A stretch of 64,000 nt of DNA, from the NCBI RefSeq assembly GCF_016907365.1, contig NZ_JAFBBV010000001.1, positions 2,294,001-2,358,000 of the forward strand, read 5' to 3'. The notes under the pieces are model-generated. The model did no database searches. It was not told the origin of the DNA and saw only the letters and a program-made list of their open reading frames with translations. Positions 35,112 through 42,260 of the stretch are shown piece by piece. Every line of letters begins with the position of its first letter. The first letter of the stretch is position 1. The stretch is from Oerskovia paurometabola. GTDB lineage: Bacteria > Actinomycetota > Actinomycetes > Actinomycetales > Cellulomonadaceae. The translations under genes and the position numbers were made by a program.

Positions 35112-35127
35112 TCGAACACCCGTTCGA
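35112..35127. promoter_or_regulatory. SOS box 3 (LexA-type site)
   Basis: TCGAACacccGTTCGA is again perfect, 44 bp after box 2. It ends 19 nt before the stop codon of the leftward nuclease gene. Flanking bases do not extend the pairing, which argues for protein binding over an RNA hairpin. Confidence 0.8.
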
Positions 35128-35145
35128 CCCGGTGGGGGAAGGGCC

Positions 35146-35898
35146 TCAGGAGCCTCCTGCGCCGTCGAGCTCCACGTCGACGACGACCGCCCGATGGTCC
35201 GACAACCCGGTGTCGACCGCCCGACCCGGTGCGAGCGGGCGCACCCCGCCGTCGGCCAGGACATGATCGATCTGCAGCGTCGGGTGCGAGACCGGGTAGG
35301 ACCGCGCGACCGCCAACGGGCTCCACCCCGTGACCGTCGCGGGGATCTCCGACCGAAGGTTCAGGTCCCCCAGCAGGACGAGCGGCCGCGGCGCCCCCGC
35401 CAAGCCCCTCACCAGCCGCTCGAGCTGGTGCTCGCCCCACCCGTCGAGGAAGCTCAGGTGCGTCGCCGCCACCGTCAACGGACCCTGCGGCGTCGCCACC
35501 ACCGCGACCACGGCCGCCCGCGGCTCGTCGAGCCGCCACCGGCGCGCCCGCTGGTCGGTCGCCCGGGGCAGGGGACGCCACCACGGGCGGCGAGGCAACG
35601 GCAGGACCCGCCACTCGAGCACGGGGAACCTCGACAGCAGGGCCACGCCGTACTGCGCCCGACCGTCCGCCGAACGCCGGTCGAGCGTCGGGGCGAACCG
35701 GTGCTCGACCGCGCCCATCGCCTCGGCCGCCACCTGCGCCAGGTCCGCCCGTCCCGAACGGTGCTGGTTGCGGTCCACCTCCTGCAGCGCCAGGACGTCC
35801 GCGTCGAGATCGGCCACCGCCCGGGCGAAGCGGTCGACGTCCACCAGGTCGTCGCTGGTCGACCGGCCGTGCAGGATGTTGAAGGTCGCGAGTCGCAT
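35146..35898 (-). CDS. Endonuclease/exonuclease/phosphatase (EEP) family protein
   Basis: A 250-aa Mg2+-dependent phosphohydrolase fold. Motifs in order are RLATFNILHG (N-terminal Asn), LALQEVD (metal Glu), QYGVALLSRFP, AATHLSF, LLGDLNLRSEIP (DxN), and the final LSDHRAVVVDV with the catalytic Asp/His. All key residues are present. It could act on DNA, RNA or a phospholipid headgroup. There is no signal peptide, so it acts in the cytosol. Its 3' end lies beside three LexA boxes. The gene starts at the ATG at 35898, with no clear ribosome-binding site. Confidence 0.87.
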   Translation of the reverse strand: MRLATFNILHGRSTSDDLVDVDRFARAVADLDADVLALQEVDRNQHRSGRADLAQVAAEAMGAVEHRFAPTLDRRSADGRAQYGVALLSRFPVLEWRVLPLPRRPWWRPLPRATDQRARRWRLDEPRAAVVAVVATPQGPLTVAATHLSFLDGWGEHQLERLVRGLAGAPRPLVLLGDLNLRSEIPATVTGWSPLAVARSYPVSHPTLQIDHVLADGGVRPLAPGRAVDTGLSDHRAVVVDVELDGAGGS

Positions 35899-35995
35899 CG
35901 CACCGATTCTCCCCCCACCGACGCCGCCGTGCTCGCCGTCGGGCGCGAGCCGGCTCCCGGCGGCAGCCCCACCGCGGCGGGCCTAGGCTCACGCC

Positions 35996-36616
35996 ATGGC
36001 CAAGTACTTCGACGTCCACCCCGTCGACCCCCAGCCCCGCGCGATCGACCAGATCGTCACGCTCCTGCGCGACGACGCCCTCATCGCCTACCCCACGGAC
36101 TCCTGCTACGCGCTCGGCGCCCGCATCGACTCCCACAGCGCCACCCAACGCATCCGCGACATCCGCCACCTCGGCGACAAGCACCACTTCACGCTCGTGT
36201 GCGCCGACTTCGCGCAGCTCGGACAGCTCGTCAAGATCGACAACGCGGCCTTCCGCGCCATCAAGGCCTCCACGCCCGGCAGCTACACCTTCATCCTGCC
36301 CGCGACCGCCGAGGTGCCCCGACGCCTCGCCCACCCCAAGAAGAAGACCGTCGGTGTCCGCATCCCCGACCACGCCGTGACCCAGGCCATCCTGCGCGCC
36401 CTCGGCGAACCCCTGCTGTCGAGCACGCTCCTCCTGCCCGGGGAGGACGAACCCATGACCCAGGGCTGGGAGATCAAGGAAGCCCTCGACCACCAGGTCG
36501 ACGCCGTCGTCGACTCCGGGGACTGCGGCACCGAACCCACCACCGTCGTCGACTTCTCCTCCGGCACCGCCGAGGTCGTCCGCGTCGGCGCAGGAGACCC
36601 CACCCGCTTCGAGTGA
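35996..36616 (+). CDS. YciO/YrdC/Sua5 family protein (threonylcarbamoyl-AMP synthase-like)
   Basis: A 206-aa protein with the YrdC fold: LIAYPTDSCYALGARIDS, KHHFTLVCADFAQL, ASTPGSYTFILPATAEVP and KKKTVGVRIPDH. The length and absence of a C-terminal Sua5 domain fit the YciO subgroup, whose role in t6A formation is uncertain. The main tsaC is probably elsewhere. TAGGCT ends 6 nt before the ATG at 35996, so the transcript is probably leaderless. It is 70 nt upstream of the pyrophosphorylase gene. Codon choice favours C-ending codons strongly, unlike genes further right. Confidence 0.85.
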   Translation: MAKYFDVHPVDPQPRAIDQIVTLLRDDALIAYPTDSCYALGARIDSHSATQRIRDIRHLGDKHHFTLVCADFAQLGQLVKIDNAAFRAIKASTPGSYTFILPATAEVPRRLAHPKKKTVGVRIPDHAVTQAILRALGEPLLSSTLLLPGEDEPMTQGWEIKEALDHQVDAVVDSGDCGTEPTTVVDFSSGTAEVVRVGAGDPTRFE

Positions 36617-36685
36617 CCACGGACGTGACCGACGCCCCACGAGCCCGCCCAGCACGAGCAGGCACCCAGACCTAGCATCGACACC

Positions 36686-38095
36686 ATGAGCAGCCAGGGC
36701 CTCACCCACTCCCAGCACAAGATGGCCGACGCCGGCGTCCACCCCACCGCGATCGACGTCTTCAGCCGCTTCTACGAGCTCCTCGACGGCGGCGCCACCG
36801 GCACCGTCCCCGAGACGGACGTCGACCCCCTCACCGACGTCACCCACCGCCACGACCTCGACATCAGCCCCGACGCCGCCGCCACCGCCCTCTCCCGCAC
36901 CGCGCTCGTCAAGCTCAACGGCGGCCTCGGCACCTCCATGGGCATGGACCGCGCCAAGTCGCTCCTCACCGTCCGCGACACCAGCCACGGCCCCCTGACC
37001 TTCCTCGACATCATCGCCGGACAGGTCCGCGCCGCCCGCGCCGCCACCGGCGCACGCCTCCCGCTGCTCTTCATGAACAGCTTCCGCACGCGAGACGACA
37101 CCCTCGCGGCGCTCGCGGCCTACCCGGACCTCGCGGTCGACGGTCTGCCGCTCGACTTCCTGCAGAATCGCGAGCCCAAGCTGCGTGCGGACGACCTCGA
37201 GCCCGTCGAGTGGCCGGACGACCCCGACCTGGAGTGGTGCCCGCCCGGTCACGGGGACCTGTACACGGCACTCGTGACGTCGGGGGCGCTCCAGCGGCTC
37301 CTGGACGCGGGGTACCTGTACGCGAGCGTCTCCAACTCGGACAACCTCGGTGCGGCTCCGGACGCGGCCATGGCCGGGTGGTTCGCGGCGTCGGGCGCAC
37401 CGTTCGCGGCCGAGGTCGCGCGCCGCACGCCCGCGGACCGCAAGGGCGGCCACCTCGTCGTGCGGCGCTCCGACGGACGCCTGGTGCTGCGCGAGACCGC
37501 ACAGACGCCCGAGGAGGACCTGGCTGCGGCCGGGGACATCGAGCGTCACCGGTACTTCAACACGAACAACCTGTGGCTCGACCTGCGTGCGCTGTCCGCC
37601 GAGCTCGACCGCACCGGGGGGGTCCTCGAGCTTCCCCTGATCCGCAACCCCAAGACGGTCGACCCCACCGACCCGTCCTCGACGCCCGTGATCCAGATCG
37701 AGTCGGCGATGGGCGCCGCGATCGAGGTCTTCGAGGGATCGACCGTCATCGAGGTCGACCGCAGCCGCTTCCTGCCCGTCAAGGCGACGAGCGACCTGCT
37801 GCTGCTGCGCTCGGACGTGTACGAGCTCGGTGACGACTTCACGCTCGCGGCGCAGGTCGAGGCGCCGCTCATCGACCTCGACGGCGCGCACTACAAGCTC
37901 GTCGGTGACTTCGACGCCCGGTTCGCGCAGGGCGCGCCGTCGTTGCGCGGGGCGCGCAGCCTCACCGTGCGGGGCGACTGGACGTTCGGCCGCGGAGTCG
38001 TGGCCGAGGGGGACGCGGTCCTGGCGGACGCGGGCGAGCCGTCGACCGTCCCGGACGGGGCGCACGTCGGACCCGAGGGGATCGGGACCCGTTGA
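36686..38095 (+). CDS. UTP-glucose-1-phosphate uridylyltransferase (UGP2-type)
   Basis: A 469-aa nucleotidyltransferase of the eukaryotic-like UGPase family, which makes UDP-glucose from UTP and glucose-1-phosphate. Motifs are LNGGLGTSMGMDRAKS (UTP loop, near residue 75), FMNSFRTRDDT, WCPPGHGDLYTAL, VSNSDNLGA and FNTNNLWLDL, followed by a C-terminal beta-helix. TAGCAT ends 7 nt before the ATG at 36686, so it is leaderless. The first ~135 codons favour C-ending codons, and from about 37090 the gene switches to G-ending codons, a visible mosaic inside one intact reading frame. Confidence 0.92.
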   Translation: MSSQGLTHSQHKMADAGVHPTAIDVFSRFYELLDGGATGTVPETDVDPLTDVTHRHDLDISPDAAATALSRTALVKLNGGLGTSMGMDRAKSLLTVRDTSHGPLTFLDIIAGQVRAARAATGARLPLLFMNSFRTRDDTLAALAAYPDLAVDGLPLDFLQNREPKLRADDLEPVEWPDDPDLEWCPPGHGDLYTALVTSGALQRLLDAGYLYASVSNSDNLGAAPDAAMAGWFAASGAPFAAEVARRTPADRKGGHLVVRRSDGRLVLRETAQTPEEDLAAAGDIERHRYFNTNNLWLDLRALSAELDRTGGVLELPLIRNPKTVDPTDPSSTPVIQIESAMGAAIEVFEGSTVIEVDRSRFLPVKATSDLLLLRSDVYELGDDFTLAAQVEAPLIDLDGAHYKLVGDFDARFAQGAPSLRGARSLTVRGDWTFGRGVVAEGDAVLADAGEPSTVPDGAHVGPEGIGTR

Positions 38096-38188
38096 CGCGG
38101 TGATCCGGCACGTCCCACCCGTGGGCGGGGCGCGGCAGGGCCCTGGCGGGGCCCACGGGACCGCTGACGGCTCGTGGGAGGCGCGTGG

Positions 38189-38221
38189 CGTCGTCGGGCG
38201 GGTTCCTGCCGCCCGACGACG
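38189..38221. terminator. Bidirectional terminator between UGPase and YigZ genes
   Basis: CGTCGTCGGGCGG (38189-38201) pairs perfectly over 13 bp with CCGCCCGACGACG (38209-38221), with a 7-nt loop. It lies between two convergent genes and can serve both. Confidence 0.75.
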
Positions 38222-38263
38222 TCACGCGGCCCGGGAGGGGCCTCTGCGTGCGCTCAGGGTCGC

Positions 38264-38935
38264 TCAGGCGGGGACGTCGACGATGCGTCGATCTCCCACG
38301 GCGGGGGAGAGCGCTCCGCTCGACGCCGACGCGACGTCCGCGTCGAGCGCGGCGAGGTCGGCGGGCGGGACCAGGAGGCGGAAGGTGGCCGACCCCGCGT
38401 AGTCGGTGCCCTCGAGGACGGCGCCACGGGTCTGGCACCACTCGTGGAGGACGTTGCCGATACGGCCGGCCTCGGCGTGCGGGACGTCGACCGCGACCTC
38501 GACCATGACCTCGCGCCGCAGCACGGGTGCGAGGTCGAGGGTCTCGCTCACGGCGTTCGAGTAGGCGCGCACGAGCCCGCCCGCGCCCAGCAGCACCCCA
38601 CCGAAGTAGCGCGTGACGACCGCGACGAGGTCGGTCACGTGCCGGTGCCGCAGAACTTCCAGCATGGGGATGCCCGCCGTGCCCGAGGGCTCGCCGTCGT
38701 CGCTCGAGCGCTGCTGGTCGGCGTGCGTCCCCACGACGAGCGCGGTGCAGTGGTGCCGGGCGTCCCAGTGGTCCTTGCGCGCGCGCGCGATCACGGACTC
38801 CGCCTCGGCGACCGACGTGACCGGGTGCAGGAGCGTGAGGAAGCGGGACTTCTTGATCACGAGCTCGTGCTCGACCGGGGCGGCGATCGTCGACGGGAGC
38901 GGCGCGTTCTCGGGGGAGTGCGGGAGGGGAGCCAT
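38264..38935 (-). CDS. YigZ/IMPACT family protein
   Basis: A 223-aa protein with the UPF0029 N-terminal domain: EHELVIKKSRFLTLLHPV, WDARHHCTALVVG, SDDGEPSGTAGIPMLEVLR and VVTRYFGGVLLGAGGLVRAYS. A C-terminal ferredoxin-like domain follows. IMPACT proteins link to translation control in eukaryotes; the bacterial role is unclear. TAGGCT ends 7 nt before the ATG (leaderless). The promoter region overlaps the repeat array in front of the Fic gene, so the two genes may be co-regulated. Confidence 0.9.
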   Translation of the reverse strand: MAPLPHSPENAPLPSTIAAPVEHELVIKKSRFLTLLHPVTSVAEAESVIARARKDHWDARHHCTALVVGTHADQQRSSDDGEPSGTAGIPMLEVLRHRHVTDLVAVVTRYFGGVLLGAGGLVRAYSNAVSETLDLAPVLRREVMVEVAVDVPHAEAGRIGNVLHEWCQTRGAVLEGTDYAGSATFRLLVPPADLAALDADVASASSGALSPAVGDRRIVDVPA

Positions 38936-38952
38936 CGACGCCCAGCCTAGCC

Positions 38953-39004
38953 AACCTTGACTTGAGAGTGCCTAAGTCAAGGTTAGAGGGCATAACCTTG
39001 ACTT
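38953..39004. promoter_or_regulatory. Triple 11-bp repeat operator before Fic gene 1
   Basis: AACCTTGACTT (38953-38963), its reverse complement AAGTCAAGGTT (38974-38984), and AACCTTGACTT again (38994-39004) are spaced 21 and 20 bp apart, close to two helical turns. The first copy contains a TTGACT that may serve as a -35. The array lies 25 nt before the Fic start and overlaps the yigZ promoter. Likely an operator, perhaps for the Fic protein itself. Confidence 0.65.
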
Positions 39005-39028
39005 GATGAGGCACAAGGAAGGATTGCC

Positions 39029-40243
39029 ATGACGGGTGGACGTGTCGGGACGACTGCTCCGGAGGTCGCCGCCTGGCCGCCGCACGGCGCCGAGGTCAGA
39101 CCCTGGTCGTCGACCTCGCGCGGTCCGCGCGAGGACCGCATGCTACGCGAGATCACCGTGTCGTTGCCGCCCCGGATCGCGGGCCTCGCCTACGTCCCCT
39201 CGGCCGAGGAGGCCGCGGACATCGAGCGGGCCGCGGTGGACATCACCCGCCTCGACGCGGTCCACGGACCCGTCCTCTCGTCGTTCGCGACGTTCCTGCT
39301 GCGCACGGAGGCCGTCGCCTCGTCGCGGATCGAGCGACACGACGCGAGCCTGGCCGACCTGGCCCGGGCGACGATCGGCATGAAGTCCGGGAAGGACGCG
39401 CAGGTCACCGTCGCGGCCGCGCGGGCGGTGTCTCGGCTCGTCGACGCGGCGGGCCGGGCGGGGACGATCGAGCTCGACGACCTCCTCGCCGCCCACCGGA
39501 CGCTCCTCAAGGACGACCCGCTCGACGGGCCCACCGCGGGAACGCTCCGCACGGTGCAGAACTGGATCGGCGGGTCCGACTGGTCGCCGCGCGGCGCGGT
39601 GCACGTGCCGCCGCCGCCCGAGCTCGTGCCCGGGTACATGGAGGACCTGATCGCCTTCCTGCGACGTGACGACCTTCCGGCGGTGGCGCAGGCCGCGATC
39701 GCGCACGCCCAGTTCGAGTCGATCCACCCCTTCACCGACGGCAACGGGCGGATCGGACGTGCCCTGATCGGGGCCGTGTGGCGGCGGCGCGGGCTGGCCC
39801 CGACCCTGGTCGTCCCGGTCGCGTCGGCCATGCTCGCGGACACGGGGGAGTACTTCGCCCGCGTCAACGCTTACCGGGACGGGCGCGTGGCGCAGTTCGT
39901 GCGATACCTGGCGACGAGCGCGTCGGCCGCCGCGCGCGAGGCGCGCATCTCGGCCGACAACCTGTCCGAGCTGCCGGCGGCATGGCGGGGGGAGGTGCGT
40001 CCCCGGGCGGGGTCGGCCGCGGCCGCGCTCCTCGACGGGTTGCTGGACCATCCGGTGCTCGACGGGGATCTCGCCCGGCAGGTCGCCGGGACCTCGGCGG
40101 CGGCGGCCTACGAGGCGCTCCATCGGCTCACGGAAGCAGGGGTCCTGTCTCAGCTCTCGACGTCCCAGCGGCACGGGGTGTGGGCGGCGACCGAGGTGCT
40201 GGGAGAGATCGACGACCTCACGAGGCGGCTCCGCGAGGCCTGA
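39029..40243 (+). CDS. Fic family protein with C-terminal winged helix (1)
   Basis: A 404-aa protein. The Fic core motif is HPFTDGNGRIGR (about residue 233), which transfers AMP from ATP to a protein hydroxyl. The N-terminal inhibitory helix reads ASSRIERH; the usual S-x-x-x-E-(G/N) has Arg after the Glu here. The C-terminal ~90 residues form a DNA-binding-like winged helix (VAGTSAAAAYEALHRLTEAG and VWAATEVLGEID). This architecture is widespread, and many members sit behind inverted repeats. The ATG at 39029 follows AAGGAAGG. No antitoxin gene is adjacent. The target is unknown. Confidence 0.9.
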   Translation: MTGGRVGTTAPEVAAWPPHGAEVRPWSSTSRGPREDRMLREITVSLPPRIAGLAYVPSAEEAADIERAAVDITRLDAVHGPVLSSFATFLLRTEAVASSRIERHDASLADLARATIGMKSGKDAQVTVAAARAVSRLVDAAGRAGTIELDDLLAAHRTLLKDDPLDGPTAGTLRTVQNWIGGSDWSPRGAVHVPPPPELVPGYMEDLIAFLRRDDLPAVAQAAIAHAQFESIHPFTDGNGRIGRALIGAVWRRRGLAPTLVVPVASAMLADTGEYFARVNAYRDGRVAQFVRYLATSASAAAREARISADNLSELPAAWRGEVRPRAGSAAAALLDGLLDHPVLDGDLARQVAGTSAAAAYEALHRLTEAGVLSQLSTSQRHGVWAATEVLGEIDDLTRRLREA

Positions 40244-40283
40244 CGAGCCCGGAGGGACCCTGACACGCTGCACCCTCTGATCA

Positions 40284-40301
40284 AAAAAAGTGTGCCAAGC
40301 G
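40284..40301 (+). repeat. 18-bp direct repeat, copy 1
   Basis: AAAAAAGTGTGCCAAGCG matches the copy at 41544-41561 with one mismatch in 18. This copy lies 2 bp before TAGGAT (40304-40309), the -10 of the recombinase-like gene. Its A-tract is striking in a genome this GC-rich. Confidence 0.6.
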
Positions 40302-40316
40302 GCTAGGATGGCTTCC

Positions 40317-40988
40317 ATGGTCACCAACGCTGCCGACTCACCCCCACGAGCCTCGACGGGCGGGGACGGCCCGGACGGTCCCGCTCCGGCGCTCGCCCCG
40401 CGCTACCCGCGCCCGCCGGTGACGCGCGACGAGGCCGAGTGGGTCTGGCGTGAGCTGTCGGTCGGTGCCATGTACGCGTCGACCAAGCCGGAGATGGTGC
40501 GCCTGGCGGTCATCGTCGGTCTGACCCGTGCGACGGGGGCCAGGTACTCCGACCTGCTGCGCTGCACGGTCGACTCGCTCGACCTGGGGCCCGCGGGCCC
40601 CCAGGCGGGGGAGGGGAGCGTCGTGGTGCAGCACGGCAAGCACCGCACCGCGCGCGAGCACCGCCTCGAACCGGGCGTGGTCATGGTCCTGCGTCGCTGG
40701 ATGGACGTCCGGGACGAGCTGTGCTCCGAGCTGGAGGGGTCCGTGCCGCGGGCGCTGCTCCTGACGGTCCACCACACGCACGACAACGGCATCACGGTGG
40801 CCAGCGGGCTGCCCATCACGAAGCAGGGGCTGGTGCTGTCCTGGCGGCGCTTCGTGCAGCGCACCAACGCGCGGTACGGCGGGGTGCGCCCCCCGCTGCC
40901 GACGCGCTTCGAGCAGGTCCGTCGGGCCTGGCACGCACCGGCCGAGGGTGAGCCGGCTGCGCAGCCCGAGCAGCCGGCGCGGGCCTAG
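40317..40988 (+). CDS. Tyrosine-recombinase-like protein lacking the full catalytic set
   Basis: A 223-aa protein. The region RLAVIVGLTRATGARYSDLLRCTV followed by LGP, then VVVQHGKHRTAREHRLEPGVVMVLRRWMDV split in two, resembles the first half of a tyrosine-recombinase catalytic domain, with the box-I Arg in TGARYSDL and a Lys in the following hairpin. The box-II HxxR and terminal Tyr are not recognisable, so it is probably a DNA-binding relative or a decayed integrase. TAGGAT ends 7 nt before the ATG at 40317, a leaderless start. Function is unknown. Confidence 0.6.
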   Translation: MVTNAADSPPRASTGGDGPDGPAPALAPRYPRPPVTRDEAEWVWRELSVGAMYASTKPEMVRLAVIVGLTRATGARYSDLLRCTVDSLDLGPAGPQAGEGSVVVQHGKHRTAREHRLEPGVVMVLRRWMDVRDELCSELEGSVPRALLLTVHHTHDNGITVASGLPITKQGLVLSWRRFVQRTNARYGGVRPPLPTRFEQVRRAWHAPAEGEPAAQPEQPARA

Positions 40989-41027
40989 CCCCGCGCGGCC
41001 GGGCCACGACGGGCCCGACGGCGGAGG

Positions 41028-41480
41028 TCACCCCTCGCGCAGATCGGCCGCGGGGGAGGGGGGCGACTGCGGGCCGAGCTCCTGGAACAGCGTGATCTGC
41101 AGGCCGGCGGGGGCGTCCAGGCGCGCGTTGAGGGAGTCCCAGGGGGTGCGGACCGGTGGCGCCACGAGCGAGGCCCCGGCGTCGACGAGGTCGGTCGTGA
41201 TCGCCGCGGTGTCGACCACCTCGAACGCGACGCGCAGGCGTGGCGCGACCTGCCTGCCCACCTCGACGTCGTCGATCATGCGCTTCTGCGCGGGGTTGGC
41301 GATCTCCAGGGTGGCGCGCCCGGCGTCGAGGATCGCGACGCGGGCGTCGCCCTCGCCGGTGTACGCCTCGAGCTGGGGGAGACCCAGGGAGTCGCGGTAG
41401 AAGGCGAGCGCCCGCTCGTAGTCCTCGGCCTCGACGACCAGACGGAGCTGCAGGACGGGGCGGGTGGGGTTGTCGACCAT
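41028..41480 (-). CDS. VOC (glyoxalase/bleomycin resistance) family protein
   Basis: A 150-aa paired beta-alpha-beta-beta-beta protein. It has LRLVVEAEDYERALAFYRDSLG and RLRVAFEVVDTAAITTDLVDAG, the two halves of the fold, and ends with LDAPAGLQITLFQEL. Members include glyoxalases, dioxygenases and drug-binding proteins. The strand ends lack a clear set of His/Glu metal ligands, so binding may be metal-free. The ATG at 41480 is chosen as the first codon of the fold; its ribosome-binding site is weak. It is convergent with the recombinase-like gene. Confidence 0.8.
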   Translation of the reverse strand: MVDNPTRPVLQLRLVVEAEDYERALAFYRDSLGLPQLEAYTGEGDARVAILDAGRATLEIANPAQKRMIDDVEVGRQVAPRLRVAFEVVDTAAITTDLVDAGASLVAPPVRTPWDSLNARLDAPAGLQITLFQELGPQSPPSPAADLREG

Positions 41481-41543
41481 CAGGTCACCGTAGGTCAGCC
41501 GGTCGGATGGTGCGCGTCGATCTGCGGTACACCTCTCCTGGAT

Positions 41544-41561
41544 AAAATAGTGTGCCAAGCG
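41544..41561 (+). repeat. 18-bp direct repeat, copy 2
   Basis: AAAATAGTGTGCCAAGCG, one mismatch from the copy at 40284, again followed by a TANNNT-like box (TACCGAT). Read leftward it gives CGCTTGGCACACTATTTT, upstream of the VOC gene. The two copies flank 1.24 kb holding the recombinase-like and VOC genes. Confidence 0.6.
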
Positions 41562-41646
41562 TACCGATCACGCACCTCACCCAAGCGATCAACTCACCAA
41601 CCAGCCCAGACAAGCAGGGGCGCACGCGCGGGCCCTCCGGACAGAG

Positions 41647-41680
41647 CGACCCCCTGCCCTGACGGGGGAGCAGGGGGTCG
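41647..41680 (-). terminator. Terminator of the MoxR/DUF58 operon
   Basis: CGACCCCCTGC (41647-41657) pairs perfectly with GCAGGGGGTCG (41670-41680) around a 12-nt loop, 23 nt past the last stop codon of the leftward operon. Confidence 0.75.
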
Positions 41681-41702
41681 CGCGCCCTGTCGCGAGGTCG
41701 TC

Positions 41703-42260
41703 TCAGCGCCACCAGGTCCGCGGGACGGCGAGGACGACGAGGCCGATCAGCGCGACAGCGGCGACGACGACGAAGAACCCGTTCCGGTCCAGGGTCGAGG
41801 CCGCGAAGCCCAGGAGCGCCAGCCCCTGGCAGGCGAGCTGGATCACGACCGCGCGCCGTAGCTCCGGCAGAAGGACGGAGCGTTCGACACGGCCCTTCCG
41901 CGGCACGCGCGCAGCCCACCAGGAGGAACGCAGCACGAGGTGGGCGAGCGGGAGGAGCAGGAAGACGACCGGGTCGAACGACGTGTCGGCCCCGAGCATC
42001 GCGAGGGCGCCGACGAGCAGCACCGCGTGCGGCACCGGGGTGTGCGGGCGCGCCGCGACCACGGCCGACAGGGCCAGCGCGACGACCGCGCTCCCGAGCA
42101 GCGACGGGACGAGCTGGTGCACGCTCAGGACGCCGAACAGGAAGGTCGCCCCGACCATGACGGCACGCAGGGCGTCGCCCGACACGGTCGGACCGGTGCT
42201 CACCTCGGTCGCAGGCGGTCCCGCAGGCTTCTCGGGAGGCGCGGTGGGGTGGGCGCTCAC
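41703..42260 (-). CDS. Membrane protein, last gene of MoxR/DUF58 operon
   Basis: A 185-aa protein with four to five membrane helices (for example VMVGATFLFGVLSVHQLVPS and FFVVVAAVALIGLVVLAVP) and a basic inner loop VPRKGRVERSVLLPE. The N-terminal 25 residues are Pro/Thr-rich. It resembles the N-terminal membrane part of TgpA-type proteins but has no transglutaminase domain. The GTG at 42260 overlaps the DUF58 stop (GTGA). The function is probably with the DUF58 and MoxR proteins at the membrane. Confidence 0.7.
   Translation of the reverse strand: MSAHPTAPPEKPAGPPATEVSTGPTVSGDALRAVMVGATFLFGVLSVHQLVPSLLGSAVVALALSAVVAARPHTPVPHAVLLVGALAMLGADTSFDPVVFLLLPLAHLVLRSSWWAARVPRKGRVERSVLLPELRRAVVIQLACQGLALLGFAASTLDRNGFFVVVAAVALIGLVVLAVPRTWWR

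Noticed and set aside
35024..35127. Three tandem RNA hairpins or terminators
   Set aside because: Each box could form a 6-bp stem with a 4-nt loop, but the flanks do not extend the pairing and the 12 outer bases are identical each time. That fits a protein-binding consensus better.
40284..41561. Defined mobile element with attachment sites
   Set aside because: The two 18-bp repeats also look like promoter-linked operator sites and no intact integrase lies between them. Kept as an open observation only.
41485..41570. Short leader peptide on the minus strand before the VOC gene
   Set aside because: AGGAGAG is directly next to the possible GTG, leaving too little space for initiation, and the frame has no recognisable feature.
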